Counted from the first letter of the stretch, positions 13,699 to 22,777 are shown. The stretch is 38,132 nucleotides of DNA from Frankia canadensis (GCF_900197875.1 NZ_FZMO01000357.1:1-38132), one strand, 5' to 3'. Numbers and translations: made by a program. The notes: generated by a model not told the origin, from the sequence alone.

Positions 13699-16683
13699 TC
13701 ACCCCAAGATCGTTCGGAAGAGTTGCCTGTACCGGCCGGGACGCCATCGGCGGTCACGTGCAGGCATGGCAGGGGCCCGGGGCCCGGGCCCGGGGCCCGG
13801 CGGGCGTGAGGAGCTCCACGCCACGAAGCGACTACACCGCAGCACCGACGATCGGTGCCTGCACCTCGGGCATCCGGGCCCTGTGCGGCGCGGCTTCACA
13901 AAGACCGCGCAGAAAGGCGCGTGGGCGCGTTGTGGGACTCGGGGTGACGTTCGTTCGTGCCCTCGTCCAGGCATGGTTGGCCCGTGGATGGCTCGCAGCC
14001 CGATCACGGCCGGCCGGAAAGACTTCGTCCTTGGCCAGAAAGCGTCCCCAGGCCAAGGACGGAAAGACTGGAGCGGGCGACGGGAATCGAACCCGCGTTG
14101 CAAGCTTGGGAAGCTCGTGTTCTGCCTCTGAACTACGCCCGCGTGGTACATGCGCATCATACAGGAGGCCCAGGCCACCGAAGCGTGGGGATCGCCGGTG
14201 ACGGTCAGCCGTCCACGGCACCCACTATGCGCCCTCTGCTCGCTCCTCCTCGGCTGTTCCCGCCGCCACCGGTGCTCGCCCACCCGCCCGCGCTGGAGCC
14301 CGCGCCCGAGGCAGGCTCGGTTCCCCCGCCCGACTGGCGCTGGAACCGCAGCGGCTCGCGCCCGGCCGGCTGCCGGGGCGGGGTCGAGCACCGGCGGGGG
14401 CGGGACGTCCAGGCTGACCGGCTCGTCGGGCTGGACGCGCACCGTCTGACCGTGGTGGATCAGGGTCATGGCGGGCCCGTCGGAGAGGGTGTAGGTGGCG
14501 GTCGCGTCGGACACCTCGACCCGCAGGCGGCGGCCGCGCACGAGCAGGCCGAAGGCGAGTCGGGTGAGGCCCTCGGGAAGGCGGGGTGCGAAGGCGATGA
14601 CCTGGCCGCCGTCGCGCAGGCCGCCGAAGCCCTCGACCAGGGCGATCCAGCTGCCGGCGAGAGAGGCGATGTGCAGGCCGTCGCCGGTGTTGCGCTCGAT
14701 GTCGCGCAGGTCCATCAGCGCGGCCTCACGCAGGTAGTCGTGCGCGAGGGAGAGATGGCCGCATTCGGCGGCCATGACAGCCTGGCAGCAGGCCGAGAGG
14801 GACGAGTCCCGCACGGTCAGAGCTTCGTAGTAGGCGAAGTTGCGAATCTTCTCGTCGTCGGTGAACGACTCTCCGCATCGCTGCATCGCGAGCACCAGAT
14901 CGGCCTGCTTGACGACCTGCTTGCGATAGAGATCGAAGTAGGGAAAGTGCAACAGCAGGGGATACTGATCCGCCGTGGTGTGTTCGAAGTCCCAGACCTG
15001 GTGTTCGGTGAAGCCCTCGGACTGTGGGTGGACGCCGAGGTTCGGGTCGTAGGGAATGAACATGTCCTCGGCCGCGTCCCGCCAGCTCGCGGTGACCTCC
15101 GCGTCCACGCCGAGCTCGGCGGCGAGGTCGGGATGGCGGCGCGCCGCCTCGGCGGCGGCGAGCAGGTTCCGCTTCGCCATCAGGTTCGTGTAGACGTTGT
15201 TGTCGGCGATCGCCGAGTACTCGTCGGGCCCGGTGACGCCGTCGATGCGGAAGCGTCCCTCGAGGTCGTGGTGGCCCAGCGAGCGCCACAGCCGGGCGGT
15301 CTCCACGAGCAGTTCCAGGCCGACCTCGCGCTCGAAGCGGTCGTCCTCGGTGACGTTGACGTACCGGGCGACCGCGTCCGCGATGTCGGCGTTGACGTGG
15401 AACGCCGCCGTCCCCGCCGGCCAGTATCCCGAGCACTCCTCGCCGTGGATCGTCCGCCAGGGGAAGGCCACACCCCCCAGGCCGAGCAGCTCGGCGCGTT
15501 CCCGGGCCAGCGGCATCGTCGTGTGCCGCCAGCGCAGCGCGTCCGCGGCGGCGTCCGGCGCCGTGTAGGTCAGCACCGGCAGCACGTACGACTCGGAGTC
15601 CCAGAAGGCGTGCCCGTCGTAGCCCGGCCCGGTCAGGCCCTTGGCCGGGATCGCGCGCCGCTCGGCCCGCGCCCCGGCCTGCAGGACTCCCAGTAGCGCG
15701 AACCGGACGGCCTGCTGGACCTCGGGATCGCCGTCCACCTCGACGTCGGCACGCTGCCAGAACGCGTCGAGGTACTCCTTCTGCTCCCGCACCAGCCCGG
15801 CCCAGCCGGTCTGGCGGGCGGCGACGAGGGCGGCCACCGCCTGGTCGCGCAGCGCCGGCAGGGACCGCTGCTCCGACCATCCGTACGCGAGCCACTTGAC
15901 CATCCGCAGCTTCTGGCCGGGCATCAGTACCACGGTGGCCGTCACCCGCCCGGCATCCGGCTCACTCTCCGCCGAGACGGCCAGCGAGTCCGGGCCCTCG
16001 AAGTGATGGTCGATCGCCGCCGCCACCCGGATCTGGCTGTGCCGGGTGATGTGCACCGTCTCGGCCCTGGTGCCGCTGGCCAGGTGCCGCTCGGAGATCA
16101 GCGGTGACTCCAGCACGGCGGCCGCCCGCGGATCCCCGCGCCACACCGGCAGCTGCTCGTTGGCGACCAGCTCCGACTGGACGACGATCCGGGTGGGATC
16201 GTCGAGCGCCTCCACCTCGTAGTAGAAGGCCGCGATCGACCGCTGGGAGAACGAAACCAGGCGTTCCGTGTGCACCCGGATCCGCTGGCCGGCCGGCGAG
16301 AGCCATTCCGCGTCCCGGCTGAGCAATCCCTCCCGGAAGTCGATCACCCGCTGGTGGGAGCGCAGGTCGCCGTAGCGGATGTCGAAGGGCTCGTCGTCCA
16401 CCAGCAGTCGGACGAGCTTGCCGTTGGTGACGTTGATGACCGTCTGGCCGGACTCCGGATAGCCGTAGCCGGCCTCGGCGTAGGGCAGCGGGCGCAGTTC
16501 GTGCACGGAGTTCAGGTAGCTGCCGGGCAGGCCGTGCGGATCTCCCTCGTCGAGGTTGCCGCGCAGGCCGATATGGCCGTTGGAGAGCGCGAAGAGCGAC
16601 TCGGACCGGCCGAGATCGTCGAGGTCAAGCCCGGTCTCGCGCAGTGACCAGGGCTCGATCAGGTAGCTCGCCTTGTCGATCAT
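13699..16683 (-). CDS. GH65 family glycoside phosphorylase/hydrolase, frame running on through a tRNA gene
   Basis: The first 780 or so residues form a complete GH65 enzyme (trehalose, maltose or kojibiose phosphorylase type). There is an N-terminal beta-sandwich, an (alpha/alpha)6 barrel with the general acid Glu488 in GVTGPDEYSAI, NVYTNLMAKRNL, and a C-terminal jelly roll ending near RLRVEVSDATATYTLSDGPA. It cleaves an alpha-glucosyl disaccharide with phosphate to give beta-glucose 1-phosphate. ATG 16683 overlaps the HAD stop by 4 bp. The frame then has no stop until 13699 and reads through the tRNA-Gly at 14069-14142, giving 994 codons. The last 200 or more residues are not GH65 and look non-coding, so the original stop is probably lost or shifted near 14150-14400. 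Substrate is uncertain. Confidence 0.8.
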   Translation of the reverse strand: MIDKASYLIEPWSLRETGLDLDDLGRSESLFALSNGHIGLRGNLDEGDPHGLPGSYLNSVHELRPLPYAEAGYGYPESGQTVINVTNGKLVRLLVDDEPFDIRYGDLRSHQRVIDFREGLLSRDAEWLSPAGQRIRVHTERLVSFSQRSIAAFYYEVEALDDPTRIVVQSELVANEQLPVWRGDPRAAAVLESPLISERHLASGTRAETVHITRHSQIRVAAAIDHHFEGPDSLAVSAESEPDAGRVTATVVLMPGQKLRMVKWLAYGWSEQRSLPALRDQAVAALVAARQTGWAGLVREQKEYLDAFWQRADVEVDGDPEVQQAVRFALLGVLQAGARAERRAIPAKGLTGPGYDGHAFWDSESYVLPVLTYTAPDAAADALRWRHTTMPLARERAELLGLGGVAFPWRTIHGEECSGYWPAGTAAFHVNADIADAVARYVNVTEDDRFEREVGLELLVETARLWRSLGHHDLEGRFRIDGVTGPDEYSAIADNNVYTNLMAKRNLLAAAEAARRHPDLAAELGVDAEVTASWRDAAEDMFIPYDPNLGVHPQSEGFTEHQVWDFEHTTADQYPLLLHFPYFDLYRKQVVKQADLVLAMQRCGESFTDDEKIRNFAYYEALTVRDSSLSACCQAVMAAECGHLSLAHDYLREAALMDLRDIERNTGDGLHIASLAGSWIALVEGFGGLRDGGQVIAFAPRLPEGLTRLAFGLLVRGRRLRVEVSDATATYTLSDGPAMTLIHHGQTVRVQPDEPVSLDVPPPPVLDPAPAAGRARAAAVPAPVGRGNRACLGRGLQRGRVGEHRWRREQPRRSEQRAHSGCRGRLTVTGDPHASVAWASCMMRMYHAGVVQRQNTSFPSLQRGFDSRRPLQSFRPWPGDAFWPRTKSFRPAVIGLRAIHGPTMPGRGHERTSPRVPQRAHAPFCAVFVKPRRTGPGCPRCRHRSSVLRCSRFVAWSSSRPPGPGPGPRAPAMPARDRRWRPGRYRQLFRTILG
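13772..13800. repeat. Cluster of four GGGCCC palindromes
   Basis: GGGCCC occurs at 13773, 13780, 13786 and 13793, the middle two forming a 12-bp perfect palindrome. This pure G/C tract lies between the kinase promoter and the tRNA-Gly gene and could form strong hairpins or terminate transcription arriving from the tRNA side. Confidence 0.6.
14069..14142 (-). tRNA. tRNA-Gly(CCC)
   Basis: On the minus strand the acceptor stem GCGGGCG pairs with CGCCCGC, followed by discriminator T and an encoded CCA (14069-14071). The anticodon arm CGAGC-TTCCCAA-GCTTG gives anticodon CCC. The D arm starts TAGTTCAGAGGCAGAAC and the T arm is GCGGG-TTCGATT-CCCGT. The body is 71 nt plus CCA. It lies in the same direction as, and inside, the unusually long open frame of the GH65 gene. 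Confidence 0.95.
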
Positions 16684-17450
16684 GCCTGGCCTCGCCCCCG
16701 GGCGGCCGCCTCGCGCAGCTCGGACAGATCCCGCACGACGACGTCCGCGCCGTACGCCCGCAACGCCTCGGCGTGCCCCGACCCGACCCGGTCGACGCCG
16801 ACGACGAAGCCGAATCCCCCGGCCCGGCCGGCCTCGACGCCAGCCAGCGCGTCCTCGAAGACGGCGGCCCGCTCCGGCGTCACACCGAGGGCCCGCGCGC
16901 CGGCGAGGAAGGTGTCCGGCGCAGGCTTCCCGGCCAGGTGGTCGTGCTCCGCGACCGTTCCGTCGATGATCGCGTCCATGAACCGCTCAAGATCGACCGC
17001 TCGCAGCACCGCACGGCAGTTCGCGCTGGCGGAGACCACCGCCCGCGGGATTCCGCGCGCGACGACCTCCTGGAGATAGGCCACCGAGCCGGGATAGACC
17101 TCGACGCCGTCCGCCTGGATGCGTTGCTGGACGAGATAGTTCTTCCGGTTGGCCAGGGCATGGATCGTCAGGGCGGACGGCGGATCGTCCGCGGTGCCCT
17201 CGGGCAGGCGGATGTGGCGGGAGTCGAGGAAGGCGCGGACCCCGTCGACGCGAGGCCGGCCGTCGACGTGCTCGCCGTAGTCATGGTCGAGATCGAAGGG
17301 GACGAACGGGTCGCCGGACCGGCTGGCCCAGTTCTCCAGGAACTCGTCGAACATCTCCTTCCACGCCGCCGCGTGGACGGTCGCCGTGTTCGTCAGCACA
17401 CCGTCGAGATCGAACAGGCATGATCCGACGTGATCGGGTAGCCCGAGCAT
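16680..17450 (-). CDS. HAD hydrolase, beta-phosphoglucomutase type
   Basis: A 256-residue cytoplasmic HAD-superfamily enzyme. Motif I is [20 protein letters not shown] with Asp14 as nucleophile and Asp16 as acid/base; DGVLT followed by the T.vHa.AW helix is typical of beta-phosphoglucomutases. Other motifs are [20 protein letters not shown] (motif II), the conserved Lys in [14 protein letters not shown] (motif III) and [18 protein letters not shown] (motif IV). It should convert beta-glucose 1-phosphate to glucose 6-phosphate, using the product of the GH65 enzyme encoded directly downstream with a 4-bp overlap. ATG 17450 has GGGAG four bases upstream. Trehalose 6-phosphate phosphatase-like activity is a less likely alternative. 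Confidence 0.88.
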   Translation of the reverse strand: MLGLPDHVGSCLFDLDGVLTNTATVHAAAWKEMFDEFLENWASRSGDPFVPFDLDHDYGEHVDGRPRVDGVRAFLDSRHIRLPEGTADDPPSALTIHALANRKNYLVQQRIQADGVEVYPGSVAYLQEVVARGIPRAVVSASANCRAVLRAVDLERFMDAIIDGTVAEHDHLAGKPAPDTFLAGARALGVTPERAAVFEDALAGVEAGRAGGFGFVVGVDRVGSGHAEALRAYGADVVVRDLSELREAAARGRGQA

Positions 17451-17619
17451 TGTTCTCCCGCCTGTGTCCGCGTCGTTCCCGTCGCCCGCTGGCCGCCACC
17501 GGCCGGAAGCCCCGTCCCCCTCGGGTGTTCCGGCGCGAGCAAGGCTCTCCTACCCCCGTCACGCTACGTCCCAACGTGAGGAACAACGGGCGGCCGGTGA
17601 AGATCGACGGCGCATGCTC

Positions 17620-17635
17620 TAACGTCCACGGCGTG
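17620..17635 (+). promoter_or_regulatory. Leaderless -10 element of dcd
   Basis: TAACGT (17620-17625) fits the actinobacterial TANNNT -10 and ends seven bases before the GTG start at 17633. No Shine-Dalgarno sequence is present, so the transcript probably begins at the start codon. Confidence 0.5.
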
Positions 17636-18232
17636 CTGCTGTCCGACCGGGACATCCGGGCCGAGATCACCGCGGGCCGGGTCCGTCTCGAACCCCACGA
17701 CCCCGACCTGATCCAGCCATCCAGCATCGATTTGCGACTGGACCGCTGGTTCCGGGTCTTCGCCAACCACCGGTACAGCCACATCGACCCCTCCATCGAG
17801 CAGGAGGACCTCACCGAGCTCATCGAGCCCGACGGGGACGAACCGTTCGTGCTGCATCCCGGCGAGTTCGTGCTCGGCTCGACGCTGGAGGTCGTCTCCC
17901 TGCCCGACGACCTCGCCGGCCGGCTGGAGGGCAAGTCGAGCCTCGGGCGCCTGGGGCTGCTGACCCATTCGACGGCGGGCTTCATCGACCCGGGCTTCTC
18001 CGGGCACGTGACCCTGGAGCTGTCGAACGTCGCGACACTGCCGATCAAACTGTGGCCGGGGATGAAGATCGGCCAGCTGTGCCTGTTCCGACTGACCTCG
18101 CCCGCCGAGCACTCGTACGGCTCGGCGATCTACGGCTCCCGTTACCAGGGTCAGCGTGGTCCGACGCCGTCGCGCGCCTACCGGGACTTCACCCGCTGGC
18201 CCATTCGCAACGGCCAGAACCCGCCAGCCTGA
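17633..18232 (+). CDS. dcd: dCTP deaminase
   Basis: A 199-residue enzyme of the dCTP deaminase/dUTPase fold. It starts [20 protein letters not shown], contains the conserved SSIDLRL strand, the catalytic [18 protein letters not shown] loop (Ser and Arg) and [15 protein letters not shown], whose Glu is the general base. It supplies dUMP precursor by deaminating dCTP; actinobacterial forms, as in Mycobacterium, can also hydrolyse dUTP directly to dUMP. The length is about 10 residues over the usual 190. GTG 17633 matches the family start; there is no ribosome site, and a -10 element seven bases upstream suggests a leaderless message. It converges on the EtfD-like gene across a strong terminator. 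Confidence 0.95.
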   Translation: MLLSDRDIRAEITAGRVRLEPHDPDLIQPSSIDLRLDRWFRVFANHRYSHIDPSIEQEDLTELIEPDGDEPFVLHPGEFVLGSTLEVVSLPDDLAGRLEGKSSLGRLGLLTHSTAGFIDPGFSGHVTLELSNVATLPIKLWPGMKIGQLCLFRLTSPAEHSYGSAIYGSRYQGQRGPTPSRAYRDFTRWPIRNGQNPPA

Positions 18233-18294
18233 CCGCACTCGGCGCGGCGGGTCGCCACCATGCCGGCCCGTCGCCACGCCGGCTGCCCGGACGC

Positions 18295-18335
18295 GGTGAC
18301 GACCGGACGAGGTGACGACCGGACGAGGTGACGAC
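18295..18335. repeat. 16-bp tandem repeat, about 2.5 copies
   Basis: The unit ggtgacgaccggacga is perfect at 18295-18310 and 18311-18326, with nine bases of a third copy to 18335. It directly precedes the terminator stem between dcd and the EtfD-like gene. Confidence 0.8.
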
Positions 18336-18337
18336 GA

Positions 18338-18378
18338 AGGCCCAGGGCGGCGCGCCATCGACGCGCTGCCCTGGGCCT
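18338..18378. terminator. Bidirectional terminator between dcd and the EtfD-like gene
   Basis: A 17-bp stem with one G-T pair forms between 18338-18354 (AGGCCCAGGGCGGCGCG) and 18362-18378 (CGCGCTGCCCTGGGCCT), with a 7-base loop CCATCGA. It lies between the two convergent stop codons (18232 and 18403). There is no T tract, but stem strength and position are convincing. Confidence 0.85.
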
Positions 18379-18402
18379 CAGGGTCGGGGAACGGCTACCG
18401 GA

Positions 18403-20625
18403 TCAGGCGACCGGCTCGGCGGGAGCGGGCTCCGCCGGGGCCGCGGGCGCCAGGGAGCGCGCCAGCAGCTGGGACACGTCGAGCACCTCGACGCTCTCCT
18501 TCGCCTCACCCGCAAGCTTCTTCTCGGTGACAGCGTCGGTGAGCATCACGATGCAGAACGGGCAGGCGGTCGACACGACGTCCGGGTCGAGGCCGAGGGC
18601 CTCCTCCATGCGGTCGACGTTGACCCGCTTGCCGATCTTCTCCTCCATCCACATCCGCGCGCCGCCGGCGCCGCAGCAGAAGCCGCGGTCCTTGCAGCGG
18701 TGCATCTCCTGGCCGCGGATGCCGGGGATGGCCTCCAGGATCTCCCGCGGCGGCGTGTACACCTTGTTGTGCCGGCCGAGGAAGCACGGGTCGTGGTAGG
18801 TGACCGACGACTCCACCGGGGTGACCGGGACCAGCTTGCGCTCCTCGACGAGCTTGCCGAGCAGCTGGGTGTGGTGGATGACCTCGTACTGGCCGCCGAG
18901 CGAGGAGTACTCGCGGGCGAGGCTGTTGAAGCAGTGCGGGCAGGTCGCGACGATCTTCTTGACGCCCGTCTCGTTCAGCAGCTCGATGTTCGCCTTGGCA
19001 ATCTCCTGGTACAGATACTCGTTGCCGAGACGCCGCGCCGGGTCACCGGTGCAGGATTCGTTCGTGCCGAGGATCGCGAACGACACGCCCGCCGTGTGCA
19101 GCAGCTCGGCGAACGAGCGGGCGACCTTCTTGGCCCGGTCCTCGATGGCGCCGGCGCAGCCGACCCAGTACAGGTACTCGACGTCGTCCGGGATCCGCTC
19201 GCCGTCATCGAGGATTCGCACCTCGAACGGCAGGCCCTCGGTCCACTCGGTGCGGGTCCGCGGCGAGACGCCCCAGGGGTTGCCGTTGTTCTCGAGGTTG
19301 CGCAGCATGACGCCGGCCTCGGACGGGAACGCCGACTCGATCATCACCTGGTAGCGGCGCATGTCGACGATGTGGTCGACGTGCTCGATGTCCACCGGGC
19401 ACTGCTCGACGCAGGCGCCGCAGTTGGTGCACGACCACAGCACGTCGGGGTCGATGACCCCGCCCTCCTCGGCGGTGCCGACGAGCGGGCGGTCGACCTG
19501 CGGCTGCCCCGGCTGCGGGACCCGGCCAAAGCCGGACTCCGGCACGCCGTGGTGCGCGTGCGCGTCCTCCTCGACCCCGGTGACGGCCTTCGGCGCCTCG
19601 GCACCCTCGCCCTCACCCGCGCCCTTGGTGGCGAGCAGGTACGGCGCCTTGGCGAACAGGTGGTCGCGCAGGTCCATGATGATGAGCTTCGGCGAGAGCG
19701 GCTTGCCGGTGTTCCACGCCGGGCACTGGCTCTGGCACCGCCCGCACTCGGTGCAGGTGGAGAAGTCGAGCATCGCCTTCCAGGAGAAGTCCTCGATCTT
19801 GCCGACGCCGACGATCGGCTCCTCCTCCTCCATCAGCTTCTCGATGTCGGGGGTGGTCGCCAGCGGGCCGAGGGCGACCGGCTCCCGCTTGAGCACGACG
19901 TTGAGCGGCGCGAGCCCGATGTGCAGGTGCTTTGAGTAGACCACCAGCACCGAGAAACCCATGATCACGGCGATGTTGAGCAGCAGGAACGCCGTCTCGA
20001 TGTTCTCGTTCGCGTCGTGCGAGAGTCCGGAGAAGATCCGGCTGACCACGTAGGAGGCGAAGGCCCACTTGGTCTGACCCTGCGGCAGGTTGCCGGTGTT
20101 CCACTGCGCGCCGCGGTAGACGAGCAGAGTCACGATGACCGCGGTGATCAGGCCGAGGATGACCCAGGCCGGGCCGGTGTGCGACCCGTAGAACCGGGAC
20201 TTGCGCTCCAGCCGCGACGGTGCGTTGCGCACCCGGATGACGGTGAACGCGGCGAGGCCGGCGAGCACCGCGACGGAGAAGAAGTCCTCCAGAAACCCGA
20301 TGGCCGCCCAGTGGCCGAACAGCGGGATGTGGAAGTCGTCGTCGAACAGGCCGCCGTAGGCCTCGATGACGGTGAGCAGCAGGATCGTGAAGCCCCAGAA
20401 GGTGAAGAAGTGGGCCAGACCCGGCACCGACCACTTCAGCAGCTTGCGCTGCCCCCCGACCTCACTGATCTCGGTCCAGATGCGGCGGGGCAGGTCGTCC
20501 AGCCTGCCCTCGGCCGGCTGCCCCGACCGGATCAGCCGGAACAGCCAGAACACCCGGCGCCCGGCAACCGCGAGAGCGATCAGCGTGATCGCTCCACCGA
20601 TCGCAATTCTCACAGCATCCTCCAT
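18403..20625 (-). CDS. Membrane iron-sulfur oxidoreductase, EtfD-like (heterodisulfide reductase related)
   Basis: A 740-residue protein with an N-terminal membrane part of about five or six helices (residues 5-245) resembling the NarI-like haem-b subunit. A ferredoxin part follows with two 4Fe-4S motifs, CTECGRCQSQCP (about 290) and CTNCGACVEQCP (about 396). Two cysteine-rich CCG-type domains come last, the second with GFCCGAGGARMWMEE (about 648). This matches the actinobacterial proteins related to M. tuberculosis Rv0338c (EtfD), which pass electrons from electron-transfer flavoprotein to menaquinone during fatty-acid oxidation. The C-terminal tail is Ala/Pro/Glu-rich. ATG 20625 has a modest GGTGGG site; an in-frame GTG at 20613 has a perfect GGAGG five bases upstream and may be the true start. 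No etf genes are in view. Confidence 0.85.
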   Translation of the reverse strand: MEDAVRIAIGGAITLIALAVAGRRVFWLFRLIRSGQPAEGRLDDLPRRIWTEISEVGGQRKLLKWSVPGLAHFFTFWGFTILLLTVIEAYGGLFDDDFHIPLFGHWAAIGFLEDFFSVAVLAGLAAFTVIRVRNAPSRLERKSRFYGSHTGPAWVILGLITAVIVTLLVYRGAQWNTGNLPQGQTKWAFASYVVSRIFSGLSHDANENIETAFLLLNIAVIMGFSVLVVYSKHLHIGLAPLNVVLKREPVALGPLATTPDIEKLMEEEEPIVGVGKIEDFSWKAMLDFSTCTECGRCQSQCPAWNTGKPLSPKLIIMDLRDHLFAKAPYLLATKGAGEGEGAEAPKAVTGVEEDAHAHHGVPESGFGRVPQPGQPQVDRPLVGTAEEGGVIDPDVLWSCTNCGACVEQCPVDIEHVDHIVDMRRYQVMIESAFPSEAGVMLRNLENNGNPWGVSPRTRTEWTEGLPFEVRILDDGERIPDDVEYLYWVGCAGAIEDRAKKVARSFAELLHTAGVSFAILGTNESCTGDPARRLGNEYLYQEIAKANIELLNETGVKKIVATCPHCFNSLAREYSSLGGQYEVIHHTQLLGKLVEERKLVPVTPVESSVTYHDPCFLGRHNKVYTPPREILEAIPGIRGQEMHRCKDRGFCCGAGGARMWMEEKIGKRVNVDRMEEALGLDPDVVSTACPFCIVMLTDAVTEKKLAGEAKESVEVLDVSQLLARSLAPAAPAEPAPAEPVA

Positions 20626-21165
20626 CTGGACCCACCGTCACGGGCGAGCCTACTCGTACCGGTCAGTAACATATGGGGCGAGTGAGGCGCGCCACCCGCC
20701 GGGCGCGCTACAGCCCGTCTACCCGCCAAATCTCACCCTCCGAATCCATAACGAGACAATGGATGAGCATCGGGGGCGACGGCTTCACCGCCTCCACCCG
20801 ACCCTGCCACGACGTGGTCCGAGCGGCCCGACATAGGGGGTCCGAAGGTCCGATCACCCGCGCGAGACCGGCGGGACTGCTACTTTCAGTGGCAGACACC
20901 CAACCGACGCGCAACGCCCGGCATCGTCACGACCCGCGCCACCCCACGTCGCGAAGGCACCCCATCCGATGATGTCAACCCTTGTGCTACAAGGTCGATC
21001 GACGCACCATAGGGTCGGCCTTTCGCCCATGGTGACCGGGCGATCGAACGTCCCGCGGTGCCCGCTCCGCTGAGGCATCCGCGGGCCTCGTGCCAGCGCT
21101 GTCGCGACGACGCCCGGCGTACCCGGCGGGCGGGCCCCAACCCACGTTGACGAACCCTGCGAACC
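20626..21165. other. Divergent intergenic region
   Basis: About 540 bp between the divergent EtfD-like and NERD genes holds no convincing gene. The one clear structure is the palindrome CCTTGT-GCT-ACAAGG at 20980-20994, with a possible TAGGGT -10 for the plus strand at 21010-21015. A role as operator for either gene is open. Confidence 0.5.
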
Positions 21166-21177
21166 ATGGTGGGCACG

Positions 21178-22419
21178 ATGGCGACGATCACACGGCCGAC
21201 GACGATGACCCGAGTCGGCCGTCCCGGGCACTCCCTGCAGACCGAGTACCAGCGGGCCCGCGAGAACCAGGCACTGGTCCGGCGCGACCGGCTGGCCCGG
21301 CAGATCCCCCGCACGGCGGTGCGCTCCGCCGTGGTCGGACTCGTCCTCGCGCTCGTCATCGCGTTCGGGGTCGGCCAGCCCGGCCTCGCCATCCTCGTGT
21401 TCTTCCTGGTCTTCCTGGCCTGGCCAGCGGGGATCATGGTCGTGTCGTTCGGCACCGCGCCGGACATCGAGCTGCTGCGGGAGGGCGCCGAGGCCGAGCG
21501 CAAGACGGCCCGTGCCATCGCCCGGCTGCGCCGCAACGGCTACCTCATCCTGCATGACCGCGCGGTGCCGTACTCGGAGGCGACGATCGGCCACCTGCTG
21601 ATCGGGCCCGGCGGCGTGATGGTTCTGGGCAGCGACAACAGCAAGGGCACCCTGCGCTACACCAAGGGCGGCGCGGTGTGTGACGGCGAGTCGCTCAAGC
21701 CGGTCATCGACCGGGCCTCCTGGCTTGGCGGCGAAGTCCGCAGCCAGATCCGCGCGGCGCTGCCGATGCTCAAGATCCCGGTCAGCCCGATCCTGGTGAT
21801 GGTCGAGGCCAACGTCCTGTGGAGCGACGGCGCGCTGGACGGCGTCACGATCATCAGCATCAAGGACGTCGCCAACTTCATCCGCAAGAAGCCGGGGCGG
21901 CTCAATCCGGGCGAGGTCCGGCAGATCATCGCCGCCGCCGAGCGCCTGTTCCCGGCCTTTTCGGCGAACCGGCTGGCCGACCAGGTCACCGTCGACCGCG
22001 ACCAGTGGCTCACGCTGATGGACGCGCTGCGGACCATCCGCGAGCGCGACGGCGACGCGAGCGGCATGCTCGACCGGCTCGCCCAGATCGAGGCGGACCT
22101 CGGCCGGCAGGCGGACGTCGACGCCCGCGCCGGCATGCCGCTGGCCATGCCGGGCCAGGCCACCGGTGGCGCCGAGACCACCGAACTCGGCGCGGACGAG
22201 ATCACGCCCGACGACGAAGGACCGGCGGGCACTGGCCCGATCGCCTCGATCGGGCTGGCGGGCACCGGCCGCGCCGGCCCCCGGGCCCGGCGCGGACGCA
22301 TCCTGGCCGCCGTGCGCCCGCCGCGCACGGACGCCGACCAGCCCGCCTCCCCCAGCCAGGGCGACCGTTGCGCCGACACCCCGCCCGAGGACACCTCGCC
22401 GCCTCCCGCCGGGTCGTAG
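21178..22419 (+). CDS. NERD-domain membrane-anchored protein
   Basis: A 413-residue protein with two hydrophobic helices near the start (AVRSAVVGLVLALVIAFGVG and LAILVFFLVFLAWPAGIMVV, about residues 45-90). A cytoplasmic nuclease-related (NERD) domain follows from about 105: LLREGAEAERKTARAIARL, then VPYSEATIGHLLIGPGGVMV and an NSKGTLRYTKG strand. The invariant aspartate of active NERD nucleases is not obvious (the usual EIDHLL-type strand reads ATIGHLLIG), so catalysis is doubtful. Residues 310-413 are Gly/Pro/Ala/Asp-rich and disordered-looking. ATG 21178 has GGTGGG just upstream; ATG 21166 is an alternative. Function is unknown; NERD proteins occur in DNA processing and as orphan proteins in actinomycetes. 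Confidence 0.75.
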   Translation: MATITRPTTMTRVGRPGHSLQTEYQRARENQALVRRDRLARQIPRTAVRSAVVGLVLALVIAFGVGQPGLAILVFFLVFLAWPAGIMVVSFGTAPDIELLREGAEAERKTARAIARLRRNGYLILHDRAVPYSEATIGHLLIGPGGVMVLGSDNSKGTLRYTKGGAVCDGESLKPVIDRASWLGGEVRSQIRAALPMLKIPVSPILVMVEANVLWSDGALDGVTIISIKDVANFIRKKPGRLNPGEVRQIIAAAERLFPAFSANRLADQVTVDRDQWLTLMDALRTIRERDGDASGMLDRLAQIEADLGRQADVDARAGMPLAMPGQATGGAETTELGADEITPDDEGPAGTGPIASIGLAGTGRAGPRARRGRILAAVRPPRTDADQPASPSQGDRCADTPPEDTSPPPAGS

Positions 22420-22728
22420 CACCCACGGCACTCCCGCCAACCCACCGCCGCCCTGTGCGCTGGGCACGCGCTCGCGCGATCATCGCTGGCGTCGCCCTCG
22501 ACCCGGCCCCCGACGCCGGCCGCCCACCGGCGAGCGAGGGCCCACCGCCGATCATGATCGGGCCGGAGTTCGGACGCCGTCGCCGCCGTGTGCCTGCCGG
22601 GCTTGCGTCCGCGGTCTCGTGGGACCGGGCCAGTTCGGTCGATCGCGCGGTCCAGACGGTCGGCGTGGCGCCTCCGCGCGGAGAACCGGCATCCCGGCCA
22701 CCAGGGGAATGCCATCTCCCGCCAAAAA

Positions 22729-22749
22729 GTTGAGTGACACAGACTCATC
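22729..22749. promoter_or_regulatory. HAIR element 1 (HspR operator) upstream of dnaK
   Basis: GTTGAGT-N7-ACTCATC matches the HspR-associated inverted repeat CTTGAGT-N7-ACTCAAG at 11 of 14 positions. It lies 190 bases before dnaK, and its centre is 49 bp from that of the second element. HspR itself is the fourth gene of this operon. Confidence 0.85.
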
Positions 22750-22777
22750 TCTGCGCCGCAACCCTGGTGGCCGCCAT

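Noticed and set aside
11927-14131. A 734-codon plus-strand open frame through the PIG-L and kinase genes
   Set aside because: Antisense shadow; it also reads through the tRNA-Gly region and has no recognisable domain.
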